From NCBI RefSeq assembly GCF_000712075.1, contig NZ_JONW01000005.1:1369001-1433000 (forward strand): DNA of 64,000 bases, read 5' to 3'. The position numbers were made by a program, and so were the translations under genes. The notes under the pieces were generated by a model, which was not told where the DNA came from, did not search any database, and worked only from the letters and a program-made list of their open reading frames with translations. Source of the DNA: Caulobacter sp. UNC358MFTsu5.1 (GTDB lineage: Bacteria > Pseudomonadota > Alphaproteobacteria > Caulobacterales > Caulobacteraceae). Within the stretch, counting starts at the first letter, position 1. Each line of letters begins with the position of its first letter. Below, in pieces: positions 25,058 to 36,340 of this stretch.

Positions 25058-25854
25058 TAGTTTTGAAAGCCCAGCACATCCTGCATGTCGTAGAGGCCGG
25101 GCGGCTTGCCCTTGACCCACACGGCGGCGGCCACGGCGCCCCGCGCGAACAGGCCCCGGTCGGTGGCCGAGTGCGACAGGGTCAGCACCTCCTCCTCGCC
25201 GGCGAAGATCACGCTGTGCTCGCCGATGATCCCGCCGCCGCGCACCACGGAGAAGCCGATGGCCCCCTCCTTGCGCGGCCCGGTCATGCCGTCGCGGCCG
25301 CGGTCGGCCACCTGGCCCAGGCCCACGCCGCGCCCGTCGGCCGCCGCCTGGCCCAGCATCAACGCCGTACCGGAAGGCGCGTCGACCTTGCGCTTGTGGT
25401 GGGCCTCGTAGACCTCGACGTCCCAGTCGGAAGCAGGCAGGGCGGCCGCGGTCTGGCGCACCAGGCCCATCAGCATGTTCACGCCCAGCGAATAGTTGCC
25501 CGACTTGACGATGGCGACCTTGGTCGCCGCCGCCGCGATGCGGGCGTTCTGGTCGTCGGTGAAGCCGGTCGAACCGATCACCAGGGCCGGTCCGCCATGC
25601 GCCGCGGCATACTCGGCCAGGGCCACCGAGGCCTCCGGAATGGTGAAGTCGATGGCCACGTCGACGCCCTTCAGGGCCTGGTCGCGCTCCACGATCCCCT
25701 CACCGGTCGCGCCGGGACGGTCGAAGCGCGAAAAAACCACCGCGTCGGATCGCCCGGCCAGGGTCTTGGCCAGGGCCTGGCCCATCCGCCCCAGGGCCCC
25801 CGCGAGCGCAATGGTAACGGTACCTTTTTGCGGAGCTAAGTCGTTCTGGCTCAA
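25057..25854 (-). CDS. dapB: 4-hydroxy-tetrahydrodipicolinate reductase
   Basis: About 265 residues; reduces hydroxy-tetrahydrodipicolinate in lysine and diaminopimelate synthesis. The nucleotide-binding loop is GALGRMGQ at 19-26. The catalytic histidine and lysine are in AHHKRKVDAPSGTA (H152, H153, K156). A TTG start at 25854 with GGGAGA seven bases upstream (giving MSQNDLAPQK) is preferred; a GTG at 25896 would add 14 basic residues unlike the family. The next feature to the right is the malic enzyme on the other strand. Confidence 0.95.
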   Translation of the reverse strand: MSQNDLAPQKGTVTIALAGALGRMGQALAKTLAGRSDAVVFSRFDRPGATGEGIVERDQALKGVDVAIDFTIPEASVALAEYAAAHGGPALVIGSTGFTDDQNARIAAAATKVAIVKSGNYSLGVNMLMGLVRQTAAALPASDWDVEVYEAHHKRKVDAPSGTALMLGQAAADGRGVGLGQVADRGRDGMTGPRKEGAIGFSVVRGGGIIGEHSVIFAGEEEVLTLSHSATDRGLFARGAVAAAVWVKGKPPGLYDMQDVLGFQN

Positions 25855-26111
25855 GGCGATCTCCCGGGGTCGACGCGGGCGGTAGTCTCCCGACACGCCC
25901 CCTCAGGTCAAGCCAAACTCGGCTCGGATGACAACGTTGGACAGGCGTAATCCCAAGAAGAACAAGCGTTTGCGGCCGAAAACTTACGCCGAGTAAGGTT
26001 GTGACGCCCCCGCCCGGTCGCTACGGTGCGCCCATCATAAGGACGCGTCGCATCGTTCGACCCGTCCACACCGTGTGACTAGCAGGACAGTACAGGACAG
26101 GGGGACGCCGC

Positions 26112-28400
<2,289 letters not shown>

Positions 28401-28404
28401 GGGG

Positions 28405-29244
28405 ATGACAGATCGAAGCTCGGACCCCGTCGGCCTGGCTCCTATCTCGAAGTTTCTAGCCGGCGTTACGCCCTCTATACCGGCCTTTACGGCTGGCGCG
28501 GTAGTTTGTTCACTTGTTTATACTCTTGGATATTTCCATTTTTCTGGAATCTACTGGATATCTTCCTTTACGCTTCTTGATTTATTTTCCAGAACCTGGT
28601 CCGTCCTTCCGTCGTACACATTAAGCCTGATCCTTACTGGGCTAACATATCCCTATTTAATGAAGATATCTGAGAGGCTTAGGCGCAACCGCACTTCACC
28701 CACCGATGAAGCCCCCGAAAAACGATCGCTGCTTTGGAATTTGATCGCTGCACTCTGCGCCGTTTTGAGCTTTTCGTCTGCTATATTCCTGCTGTATGCG
28801 CTAAAGTCCACAAATCCATACGAATATTCGGTTCGAATTTACTATATTGCATACTTCATACACGCTGTATTTCTAATTAACTTCTTTGGCCTGACAATCT
28901 CAAGCATGAGATTAATCTTAGTACCGCTTATATGTTATGTAATAATATCCATCACTTTTATTGACGGCTTAATGTCTGGCATTCGCGCAATTACAGAAGA
29001 AGGCAATGCTTTGGTTGTATATGGCGACCATAGATACTGTGGGAAATATCTTATGAATAGCGAACGAGGGATTTTACTCTACGATCCGATACACAAGAGC
29101 GTAAAGTTCATACGGCAAGATCAAATTCACACCGTTGAACGCCCGGTTCAATGCAGTTTGCCAAAGGAATGGCAGCCTAAGACCTCGAACAGCAATGCCG
29201 CCAAAGTCAACGCAGCAAAGGACAAAGGCGTGCAGGCCCATTGA
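28405..29244 (+). CDS. AT-rich hypothetical multi-pass membrane protein
   Basis: A 279-residue protein that I do not recognise. Hydrophobic segments are visible at about residues 26-48, 62-84, 108-132, 145-166 and 170-195, then a hydrophilic C-terminal domain (VVYGDHRYCGKYLMNSERG, IRQDQIHTVERPVQ). From about 28500 to 29230 base composition is markedly AT-rich, with codons such as TTA, ATA and AGA that neighbouring genes avoid, pointing to recent horizontal gain. It starts 5 bp after maeB, with GGGGG upstream of the ATG, so it may be expressed by read-through. Palindromic repeats follow directly. Confidence 0.75.
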   Translation: MTDRSSDPVGLAPISKFLAGVTPSIPAFTAGAVVCSLVYTLGYFHFSGIYWISSFTLLDLFSRTWSVLPSYTLSLILTGLTYPYLMKISERLRRNRTSPTDEAPEKRSLLWNLIAALCAVLSFSSAIFLLYALKSTNPYEYSVRIYYIAYFIHAVFLINFFGLTISSMRLILVPLICYVIISITFIDGLMSGIRAITEEGNALVVYGDHRYCGKYLMNSERGILLYDPIHKSVKFIRQDQIHTVERPVQCSLPKEWQPKTSNSNAAKVNAAKDKGVQAH

Positions 29245-29302
29245 ATCACCATCCACCCCTCAGCGGATGACGCCGCGTCCTGAAACCCTTGGTGGAATGG
29301 GA

Positions 29303-29393
29303 GCTCTGGGGTCTGACCGTGTCAAGGATCGCCTCTGGCGACCGCGTCGCGGCGGCGCGACGCGCCGTCCTTGACACGGTCAGACCCCAGAGC
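29303..29393. repeat. RAYT/REP-type palindrome with 26-bp perfect arms
   Basis: Positions 29303-29328 (starting GCTCTGGGGTCTGACC) are exactly complementary to 29368-29393 (ending GGTCAGACCCCAGAGC). The 39-bp centre contains smaller GC-rich hairpins. GGGGTCTGACC-type palindromes are typical of REP elements moved by REP-associated tyrosine transposases; no transposase gene is in the window. Confidence 0.85.
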
Positions 29394-29471
29394 AGGCTCG
29401 CCATCATGGATTTCAGGGCGCGGCCTGGCCGCCGTGGGCGGTCCGGCTGGGTGAGGGGGGACGAACCGGAC

Positions 29472-29537
29472 GGGGACGCGCACTCACGGCACGGCGTCGC
29501 TCAGTTCACTCAGGGCCAGGTGTGAGTGCGTGTCCCC
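29472..29537. repeat. 66-bp palindromic intergenic repeat, copy 3
   Basis: The left arm GGGGACGCGCACTCACGGC and the right arm TGTGAGTGCGTGTCCCC flank a variable centre. Same 66-bp length as copies 1, 2 and 4. Confidence 0.8.
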
Positions 29538-29589
29538 CAAGTCGTCCGCTGAGCTTGGGGGCTGGTCCTGTGGCGGCGTGGCCGAAGTG

Positions 29590-29655
29590 GGGGACACGCA
29601 CTCACCCGGGCTTCGGAGCAGGTCTGGCGAGGTCTTGCCGTGAGTGCGCGTCCCC
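29590..29655. repeat. 66-bp palindromic intergenic repeat, copy 4
   Basis: The left arm GGGGACACGCACTCAC and the right arm GTGAGTGCGCGTCCCC; 66 bp overall, only 52 bp after copy 3. The two close copies form a paired arrangement like a BIME. Confidence 0.8.
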
Positions 29656-30110
29656 GGCTGGGCGACTTATGCTCGGCGGATAGCGGATGAACTCCAGCGA
29701 AATCAACGCCATGGACTTTTTCGACCAAACTTGTCCTCACCCTTCCCCGCGCCCGTATCCTGAGGTCACCTGAAGGCATGGGGAGGGCGCACGTACGGCG
29801 ACCGATGCGGCCTTCGGGGGTGGACGAGCGGGAAGGCTTGTCCGTCGTGTCGCCTTCGGGAGACGCCCTGGGTTGGAGTTGGAGCAGGTTCGCCCCAGCC
29901 GCGACGAAGCTTCGGCGCTCGGGGAGACGGACCGAGCCGCCAGGCCCGGGCTGAAATCGCCCGGGCGGTCCAGGACGCGCCAACGTCCTGCCCGTCGGGG
30001 GCGTAAAGCGGGAGCGGGTTAAAACCCCGCGTCCCGAACGCTCACCGGATAACGGCTCCGCGCGAAGCGCCTGTCTTCGTCGAAACGGTATTCAAAGCTG
30101 CAAATCATCC
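29656..30110. other. Gene-free segment with a series of strong hairpins, candidate structured RNA
   Basis: No plausible gene is seen here. Four consecutive stem-loops are exact or nearly so: GCTCGG/CCGAGC at 29917-29937; GCCCGGGC-TGAAATC-GCCCGGGC at 29944-29966; CAGGACG-CGCCAA-CGTCCTG at 29971-29990; and CGGGAGCGGG paired with CCCGC-G-TCCCG at 30009-30036. Weaker pairings occur upstream from 29760. Together with an AT-rich orphan gene and palindromic repeats, it forms a 1.7-kb accessory-looking stretch between maeB and the GMC oxidoreductase. It could be a structured RNA, the end of a mobile element or an intron remnant. Strand is unknown. Confidence 0.35.
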
Positions 30111-30240
30111 GGGCGAGGCCCGGGCGCTTCGCACCCTTCCCACCAAGCTCGCAGCTTCTAGCGCGGGAGCGCGCCCACTTGCCCCCACCTGACCGCTTCG
30201 CGGTCTGTCCGCCCCCGTAGGGGGCGGAGGACGCGCGCCG
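30110..30240. repeat. Intergenic hairpin repeats (CCGCTTCGCGGT / CCCCCGTAGGGGG type)
   Basis: Contains CGGGCGCTTCGCACCC, ACCGCTTCGCGGT and CCGCCCCCGTAGGGGGCGG hairpins. The stretch CTTGCCCCCACCTG onward matches, in reverse orientation, the right end of the element at 33415-33537. Confidence 0.6.
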
Positions 30241-30250
30241 CGCCGGCGGC

Positions 30251-31729
30251 TCAATGCGGTTTCAGCTTGCCGATCAGGTGCTCCGCCAGCCGTATCGCCA
30301 GGGTGATGATCGTGAAGGTCGGGTTCGAGATCCCCGCCGAGGGGAAGGCCGAGGCGCCGGAGACGTACAGGTTGTCGAGGGTGTGGACCTTCAGGTCGGC
30401 GTCGACCACCCCGTCCGCCGGCAGGGCCGACATGCGGGCGGTGCCGATGTGATGGCCGTTGACCACCACCTGGCGGGTGATCGCCGCCCAGTCGGGGAAG
30501 GTGACCCGGCCGCCCAGGCCGGCGACCGACGCCTGGAACAGGGCCGTGGTCTTCTCGTAGGTGACCTGGTCGCGGGGGTCGAGCTTCCAGGTGATGTGGG
30601 TCTGGGGCTGGCCGAAGACCTTGTCGCGATACTTGGGGTCGGTGGCCAGGGCGATCTGGCTGCCCGGATTGGGAGCCATCTCGTAATAGTACTGGCCGCC
30701 GTTCCACCAGAACCAGCAGCTGCCGATCCCCAGCTTGCGCTGCTGCTCGGCGTCGGGCTGGAAGCGGCCGGTGACCCCCACGCCGTTGGCGTCGTTGAAG
30801 GTGGCCGCCCGGGCGCCGGCCATGCCGACGCCGTCCATCAGCCGCTGCTGGTCGTAGGTCAGGTAGCTGCCGCTGACCCCGATGACGTTGCCGCTCAGCG
30901 GGTGGCACATGAAGGTCTTGCCCACCTGGCCCGTCTCATTGCCCGCGTCCGACAGCAGCAGCAGGCGGGCGTTCTCCACCGCCCCGCAGGCCAGGACATA
31001 GACGTCGGCCTTGACCGTGAACTCGGTGGCCTTCTTCGGCACCGGATTGCTGTCGTCCATGCTGGCCACGCGCAGGCCGTTCACCTGGCCGCCGGCGTGG
31101 TCGATCTCCAGCAGGCTGGCGTTGAGGATCACGTCGCAGGCGCTCTGGCCGATCGTGCCCTGGCCCTCGAAGGTGCGGGTGGCGAAGTTGGTGCCGGGCA
31201 TGAACTGGTACATGGCCACCTCGAAGCCCGGCAGCTTGGGCACGTCGGCGTGCAGGACCTTGGCCCAGTACTCGGCGGTGAAGTCGTCGTGCAGGTCGCA
31301 GAAGGCCGCGGCCTTGCTGTAGAACGGGTCGAGGTCGGCGCGGGTGATCGGCCAGCCGGGGAATCCCGGCCGCTTCTCGAAGCTGACCGCGTCCAGCGGC
31401 CGCGACTGGCCGCCCCAGTGGGTGGAGGTGCCGCCGAAGAACCGCTCGCGCTCCGACGGACCGCCCCGCACGCCGGGATAGCGCAGGATCAGGAATTCCC
31501 GCTCGTTGCTGGTGAACAGCCCGTCGGCCAGGCCGTCGTAGAGCAGGGCCTTGTCGGCCTGGCTGGCGGTATAGCCGGGATAGACGCGCGAGCCTTCGAT
31601 CAGCGTGACCTTCAGCCCCGCCTTCTGCAGGAACCAGGCCGTGGTGATGCCCGCCGGGCCGGAGCCAATGATGCAGACCTGCGTGCTGACCGTCTCGCCG
31701 TTGGCGATGTCCTTGCCGTTCCGGATCAT
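30251..31729 (-). CDS. GMC family oxidoreductase
   Basis: A 492-residue FAD-dependent oxidoreductase of the glucose-methanol-choline family, which oxidises alcohol groups of sugars or related substrates. The FAD-binding motif is IIGSGPAGITTA near residues 20-31; FFGGTSTHWGGQSRPL is the second FAD region; the C-terminal active-site region has NGHHIGTARM and SAGISNPTFTI. No signal peptide is apparent. AAGGGTGG precedes the ATG at 31727-31729. Substrate cannot be told. Confidence 0.9.
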   Translation of the reverse strand: MIRNGKDIANGETVSTQVCIIGSGPAGITTAWFLQKAGLKVTLIEGSRVYPGYTASQADKALLYDGLADGLFTSNEREFLILRYPGVRGGPSERERFFGGTSTHWGGQSRPLDAVSFEKRPGFPGWPITRADLDPFYSKAAAFCDLHDDFTAEYWAKVLHADVPKLPGFEVAMYQFMPGTNFATRTFEGQGTIGQSACDVILNASLLEIDHAGGQVNGLRVASMDDSNPVPKKATEFTVKADVYVLACGAVENARLLLLSDAGNETGQVGKTFMCHPLSGNVIGVSGSYLTYDQQRLMDGVGMAGARAATFNDANGVGVTGRFQPDAEQQRKLGIGSCWFWWNGGQYYYEMAPNPGSQIALATDPKYRDKVFGQPQTHITWKLDPRDQVTYEKTTALFQASVAGLGGRVTFPDWAAITRQVVVNGHHIGTARMSALPADGVVDADLKVHTLDNLYVSGASAFPSAGISNPTFTIITLAIRLAEHLIGKLKPH

Positions 31730-31910
31730 GTTCCACCCTTGAGTTGAGCAGAGTCATGATTGCTATTTTTAGATGCGTCAGGCAAGCGTGCAACCGACGA
31801 TGGAGGCCCGTAGGGTCGCGATCCGGCGCTGCGCGGGATTGCCCCATCGACAGCCGGCCCCGCCTGGGCATGATGGGCCCACCGCGAACGAGTCCGAGTA
31901 AAGGAGCGCG

Positions 31911-33404
31911 ATGACCGCGCGATCCCCGACCGAGACCCAGGACGCGCCTCAGACCGCGCCGGAGGTCGGGGCCGCGCCCTCGCCCCTGGCCGCCTCGCCC
32001 AGCGTGACCACCGCGCTGAAGCACGCGCCGATGGGCATCGCCATCTTCGACGAGCAGATGCGCTACCTGGCCGCCTCGCGGCAGTACCTGACCGACCAGA
32101 ACATGTCGCCCGACACCCCGCTGCTGGGCCGCCGCCACTACGACGTCTTCCCCGAGATCCCGCAGTTCTGGCGCGACAAGCACGCCCAGGTGCTGGCCGA
32201 GGGGGTCGAGCTGCGCGACGACGAGGGCGAGCGCTATGTCGACCGCAACGGCGACGTCCACTGGGTACGCTGGTCGATGGCCCCCTGGCGGCACGACGAC
32301 GGCCGGATCGGCGGGCTGGTGCTCTATACCGAGATGGTCACCAAGGCGGTGGAGGCCAAGCACCGGCTGCAGGCCGCCGAGGCCCGCTACCGCGCGGTGT
32401 TCGACCAGGCGGCCATGGGCGTGGCCCGGGTCTCGGGCTCGGGCCGGTTCCTGGAGGTCAACGACCAGTTCTGCGCCATCACCCGCCACGACCGCGAGAC
32501 CCTGCTGGCCTCGACCTTCATGGACATCGTGCGCGGCGAGGACACCGTCACCGCCGTGGTCACCCAGGGCCAGGCCCTGTTCGCCGGCGAGATCGACACC
32601 TACACCGTCGAACGCCGGGTGGCCGGCGACCGCGACGACGGGGTGGTCTGGGTGCACGTCACCGCCTCGCGAGTGGATCCCGGCGGCGACGCGCGGCCCT
32701 ACCTGGTGGTGATCATCTCCGACATCACCGCCCGCAAGCAGGTCGAGGCCGAGCAGCAGCACTACCAGGGCCAGCTGCGGCTGCTGATCAACGAGCTGAA
32801 CCACCGGGTGAAGAACACCCTGGCCACGGTGCAGTCGATGGCCAGCCAGACGCTGAAGAACGAACCCCACCCGCTGGTCGCGTTCGAGAAGTTCGAGTCC
32901 CGGCTGATGGGCCTGTCCCAGGTGCACGACGTGCTGACCCGCGAGAGCTGGCACGGGGCGGGGCTGTGCGACGTGGCCGAGCGGGCCCTGGCGCCGTTCA
33001 CGCCGCCGTCGCCCGACGGCGAGCCGGGGTGCAAGCGCCTGGTCATCGACGGCCCGCCGGTCTGGCTGGCGCCGGGCGGGGCCCTGACCATGGCCCTGAT
33101 CTTCCACGAGCTGGCCACCAACGCCCTGAAATACGGCGCCCTGTCGAACAGCGACGGCAAGGTGGTGCTGAGCTGGACCTACGACGCCGACACCCGCGAC
33201 CTGGCCCTGACCTGGACCGAGACCGGCGGCCCGCCGGTGGTCCCGCCCACCCGCCGCGGCTTCGGCTCGCGGCTGATCGAACGCAGCTTGCGCGGCGAGT
33301 TGAAGGGCGCGGCCACCATGGACTACCGGCCCGAGGGCCTGGTCTGCGCGATGCGGGCGACGCTGTCGGAGGCGGTGGAAGGGGTTTCGCCGTTGGGAGG
33401 CTAA
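31911..33404 (+). CDS. PAS-domain sensor histidine kinase, HWE family
   Basis: A 497-residue, apparently cytosolic kinase. Two PAS-like domains occupy about residues 30-145 (AIFDEQMRYLAASRQYL) and 150-285 (YRAVFDQAAMGVARVSGSG). The phospho-acceptor is H298 in ELNHRVKNTLATVQ, the HWE/HisKA_2 type, and the ATP-binding part has FHELATNALKYGAL and LALTWTETGGP, the W-x-E feature that names the family. No membrane segment is visible. HWE kinases are abundant in Caulobacter and rhizobia, often in general stress or light signalling. AAGGAG precedes the ATG. No response regulator is adjacent, so its partner is unknown. Confidence 0.92.
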   Translation: MTARSPTETQDAPQTAPEVGAAPSPLAASPSVTTALKHAPMGIAIFDEQMRYLAASRQYLTDQNMSPDTPLLGRRHYDVFPEIPQFWRDKHAQVLAEGVELRDDEGERYVDRNGDVHWVRWSMAPWRHDDGRIGGLVLYTEMVTKAVEAKHRLQAAEARYRAVFDQAAMGVARVSGSGRFLEVNDQFCAITRHDRETLLASTFMDIVRGEDTVTAVVTQGQALFAGEIDTYTVERRVAGDRDDGVVWVHVTASRVDPGGDARPYLVVIISDITARKQVEAEQQHYQGQLRLLINELNHRVKNTLATVQSMASQTLKNEPHPLVAFEKFESRLMGLSQVHDVLTRESWHGAGLCDVAERALAPFTPPSPDGEPGCKRLVIDGPPVWLAPGGALTMALIFHELATNALKYGALSNSDGKVVLSWTYDADTRDLALTWTETGGPPVVPPTRRGFGSRLIERSLRGELKGAATMDYRPEGLVCAMRATLSEAVEGVSPLGG

Positions 33405-33414
33405 GCGGCGAACA

Positions 33415-33537
33415 CTTGCCCCCTACGGACCGCTTCGCGGTCGTCTTCCCCCGCAGGGGGAAGAGCGCGGGTGCGAAGGCTCCGCCCCCTACGGGGGCGG
33501 ACAGGCGGCGAAGCCGCCAGGTGGGGGCAAGGGGGTG
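33415..33537. repeat. Intergenic hairpin repeat upstream of trpF
   Basis: A chain of short hairpins: ACCGCTTCGCGGT, CCCCCGCAGGGGG, CCGCCCCCTACGGGGGCGG and GGCGGCTTCGCCGCC variants. The ends read CTTGCCCCC and GGGGGCAAG, so the whole element has inverted ends. The right part is shared with 30172-30235. It occupies most of the gap before trpF. Confidence 0.7.
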
Positions 33538-33586
33538 AGCCGCTGACCCCTTGCGCTGGCCCTTCCCCGCACGTAACTCCCCCGTC

Positions 33587-34231
33587 ATGACCACCAAGGC
33601 CAAGATCTGCGGGCTCTCCACGCCCGAGACCGTCGCCGCCGCCGTGACCGGCGGCGCGGCCTTCGTCGGCTTCGTGTTCTTCGCCAAGAGCCCGCGCAAC
33701 CTCGAGCCCGAGGCCGCCGCCCGCCTGGCCCAGCCCCTTCGCAACGGCCCGGTCAAGACCGTGGCCGTCACCGTCGATCCCGACGACGCCCTGGTCGACC
33801 GCCTGATGGCCACGCTGAAGCCCGACCTGATCCAGGTGCACGGCAAGGAGACCCCCAACCGGGTCCGCGAGATCGCTCAGCGCTCGGGCGCCGGGATCAT
33901 CAAGGCCTTCTCGGTCTCCTCGCCCGCCGACGTCGACCAGGCCGGCGCCTTCGACGGCGTGGTCGAGCACCTGATGTTCGACGCCCGCCCCGTGGAAGGC
34001 TCTGCCCTCCCGGGCGGAACCGGCGCAAGGTTCGACTGGAGCCTGCTGGCGGGCCGGCGATTTTCTCGCCCGCATTTCCTGGCCGGAGGGCTGGACCCGT
34101 GGAACGTGGCCGAGGCGATCAAGGCTTCCGGCGCGCCCCTGGTGGACGTTTCCTCTGGCCTTGAGCGGGGTCCCGGCCTAAAGGACCCGGCTCTGATCAC
34201 GGCGTTCCTGGACGCCGTCAAACGCGCCTGA
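33587..34231 (+). CDS. trpF: Phosphoribosylanthranilate isomerase
   Basis: A 214-residue TIM-barrel enzyme of tryptophan synthesis. It begins with the family pattern [12 protein letters not shown], carrying the catalytic Cys (residue 7), and ends with [15 protein letters not shown] and [15 protein letters not shown], the phosphate-binding region. The ATG at 33587 is chosen; an upstream in-frame ATG at 33551 lies in poorly conserved sequence. First gene of trpF-trpB-trpA-accD, followed by trpB within 30 bp. Confidence 0.95.
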   Translation: MTTKAKICGLSTPETVAAAVTGGAAFVGFVFFAKSPRNLEPEAAARLAQPLRNGPVKTVAVTVDPDDALVDRLMATLKPDLIQVHGKETPNRVREIAQRSGAGIIKAFSVSSPADVDQAGAFDGVVEHLMFDARPVEGSALPGGTGARFDWSLLAGRRFSRPHFLAGGLDPWNVAEAIKASGAPLVDVSSGLERGPGLKDPALITAFLDAVKRA

Positions 34232-34259
34232 CGATTTGCCTGACCCTTTGGAAGTGCTC

Positions 34260-35492
<1,233 letters not shown>

Positions 35493-36329
35493 ATGACGAC
35501 CAGCTATCGCGACGCGGGCCGCTTGGAGCGCGCCTTCCAGCGGGAAAACAACCACCGGGCCCTGTTCATCGCCTATGTGATGGCCGGCGATCCGGACCTG
35601 GAGACCTCGTTCGAGATCCTGAAGGGCCTGGCCGACCACGCCGACGTCATCGAGCTGGGCATGCCCTTCTCGGACCCGATGGCCGAGGGCCCGACCATCC
35701 AGCTGGCCTCGCAGCGCTCGCTGGCCGCCGGCACCAAGATGCGCGACGTGCTGGGGCTGGTCCGCCGGTTCCGCGAGATCAACACCACGACGCCGATCGT
35801 GCTGATGGGCTATCTGAACCCGGTGCTGTTCCACGGCTACGAGGCCTTCGCCAACGACGCCTCGGACGCCGGGGCCGACGGGGTGATCATCGTCGACTGC
35901 CCGCCCGAGGAGGCCGGTCCGCTGACCGACGCCCTGGAAGCGGCCAAGATGAACCTGATCCGCCTGGCCACGCCGACGACCGACGACGCGCGCCTGCCGG
36001 CCGTGGTCGCCCGCACCTCGGGCTTCATCTACTATGTCTCGGTGGCCGGGGTGACCGGCGTGCTGGAGGCCGACGCCGAGACCGTGCGCCGTCCGGTGGA
36101 GCGCCTGCGGGCCGCCTCGGGCCTGCCGGTGGCCGTCGGCTTCGGCATCAAGACCCCCGAACGCGCCGCCCAGGTGGCCCGCGTGGCGGACGGCGTGGTG
36201 GTCGGCTCGGCCCTGGTGGACGAAATCGCCGCCGCGGCCAAGGTGAACGAAAACGTGACCGAGAAGGTTCTTCTCAAGGCGTCGGAGCTGGCTAAGGCTG
36301 TGCGATCGGCGCGACTCGAATTGGCGTGA
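35493..36329 (+). CDS. trpA: Tryptophan synthase alpha subunit
   Basis: A 278-residue TIM-barrel subunit that cleaves indole-3-glycerol phosphate. Catalytic E54 and D61 lie in IELGMPFSDPMAEGPTIQ; the phosphate-binding GFGIKTPERA is near the C-terminus. The ATG directly follows the trpB stop codon with no gap, indicating coupled translation of the two subunits. accD starts 11 bp downstream. Confidence 0.97.
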   Translation: MTTSYRDAGRLERAFQRENNHRALFIAYVMAGDPDLETSFEILKGLADHADVIELGMPFSDPMAEGPTIQLASQRSLAAGTKMRDVLGLVRRFREINTTTPIVLMGYLNPVLFHGYEAFANDASDAGADGVIIVDCPPEEAGPLTDALEAAKMNLIRLATPTTDDARLPAVVARTSGFIYYVSVAGVTGVLEADAETVRRPVERLRAASGLPVAVGFGIKTPERAAQVARVADGVVVGSALVDEIAAAAKVNENVTEKVLLKASELAKAVRSARLELA

Positions 36330-36340
36330 GGCTGAAGGCT

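Noticed and set aside
21886..25839. Long open frame on the plus strand opposite ydbH and dapB
   Set aside because: Same GC-bias artefact; it would overlap four supported genes completely.
29780..29815. Group II intron domain V (GCACGTACGG string)
   Set aside because: The 5' half of the domain V hairpin with its GAAA loop is missing and no reverse transcriptase gene is near; kept only as one hypothesis for the hairpin segment.
29656..30110. RNase P RNA, tmRNA or signal recognition particle RNA
   Set aside because: The universal motifs of these RNAs (GAGGAAAGTCC for RNase P, the tag frame and tRNA-like ends for tmRNA, the GGAAGGNAGCAGCC loop for SRP RNA) are not found on either strand.
28405..30250. 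Prophage or complete insertion sequence
   Set aside because: No integrase, transposase, phage structural gene or target-site duplication is visible; only the base composition and repeats suggest mobility.
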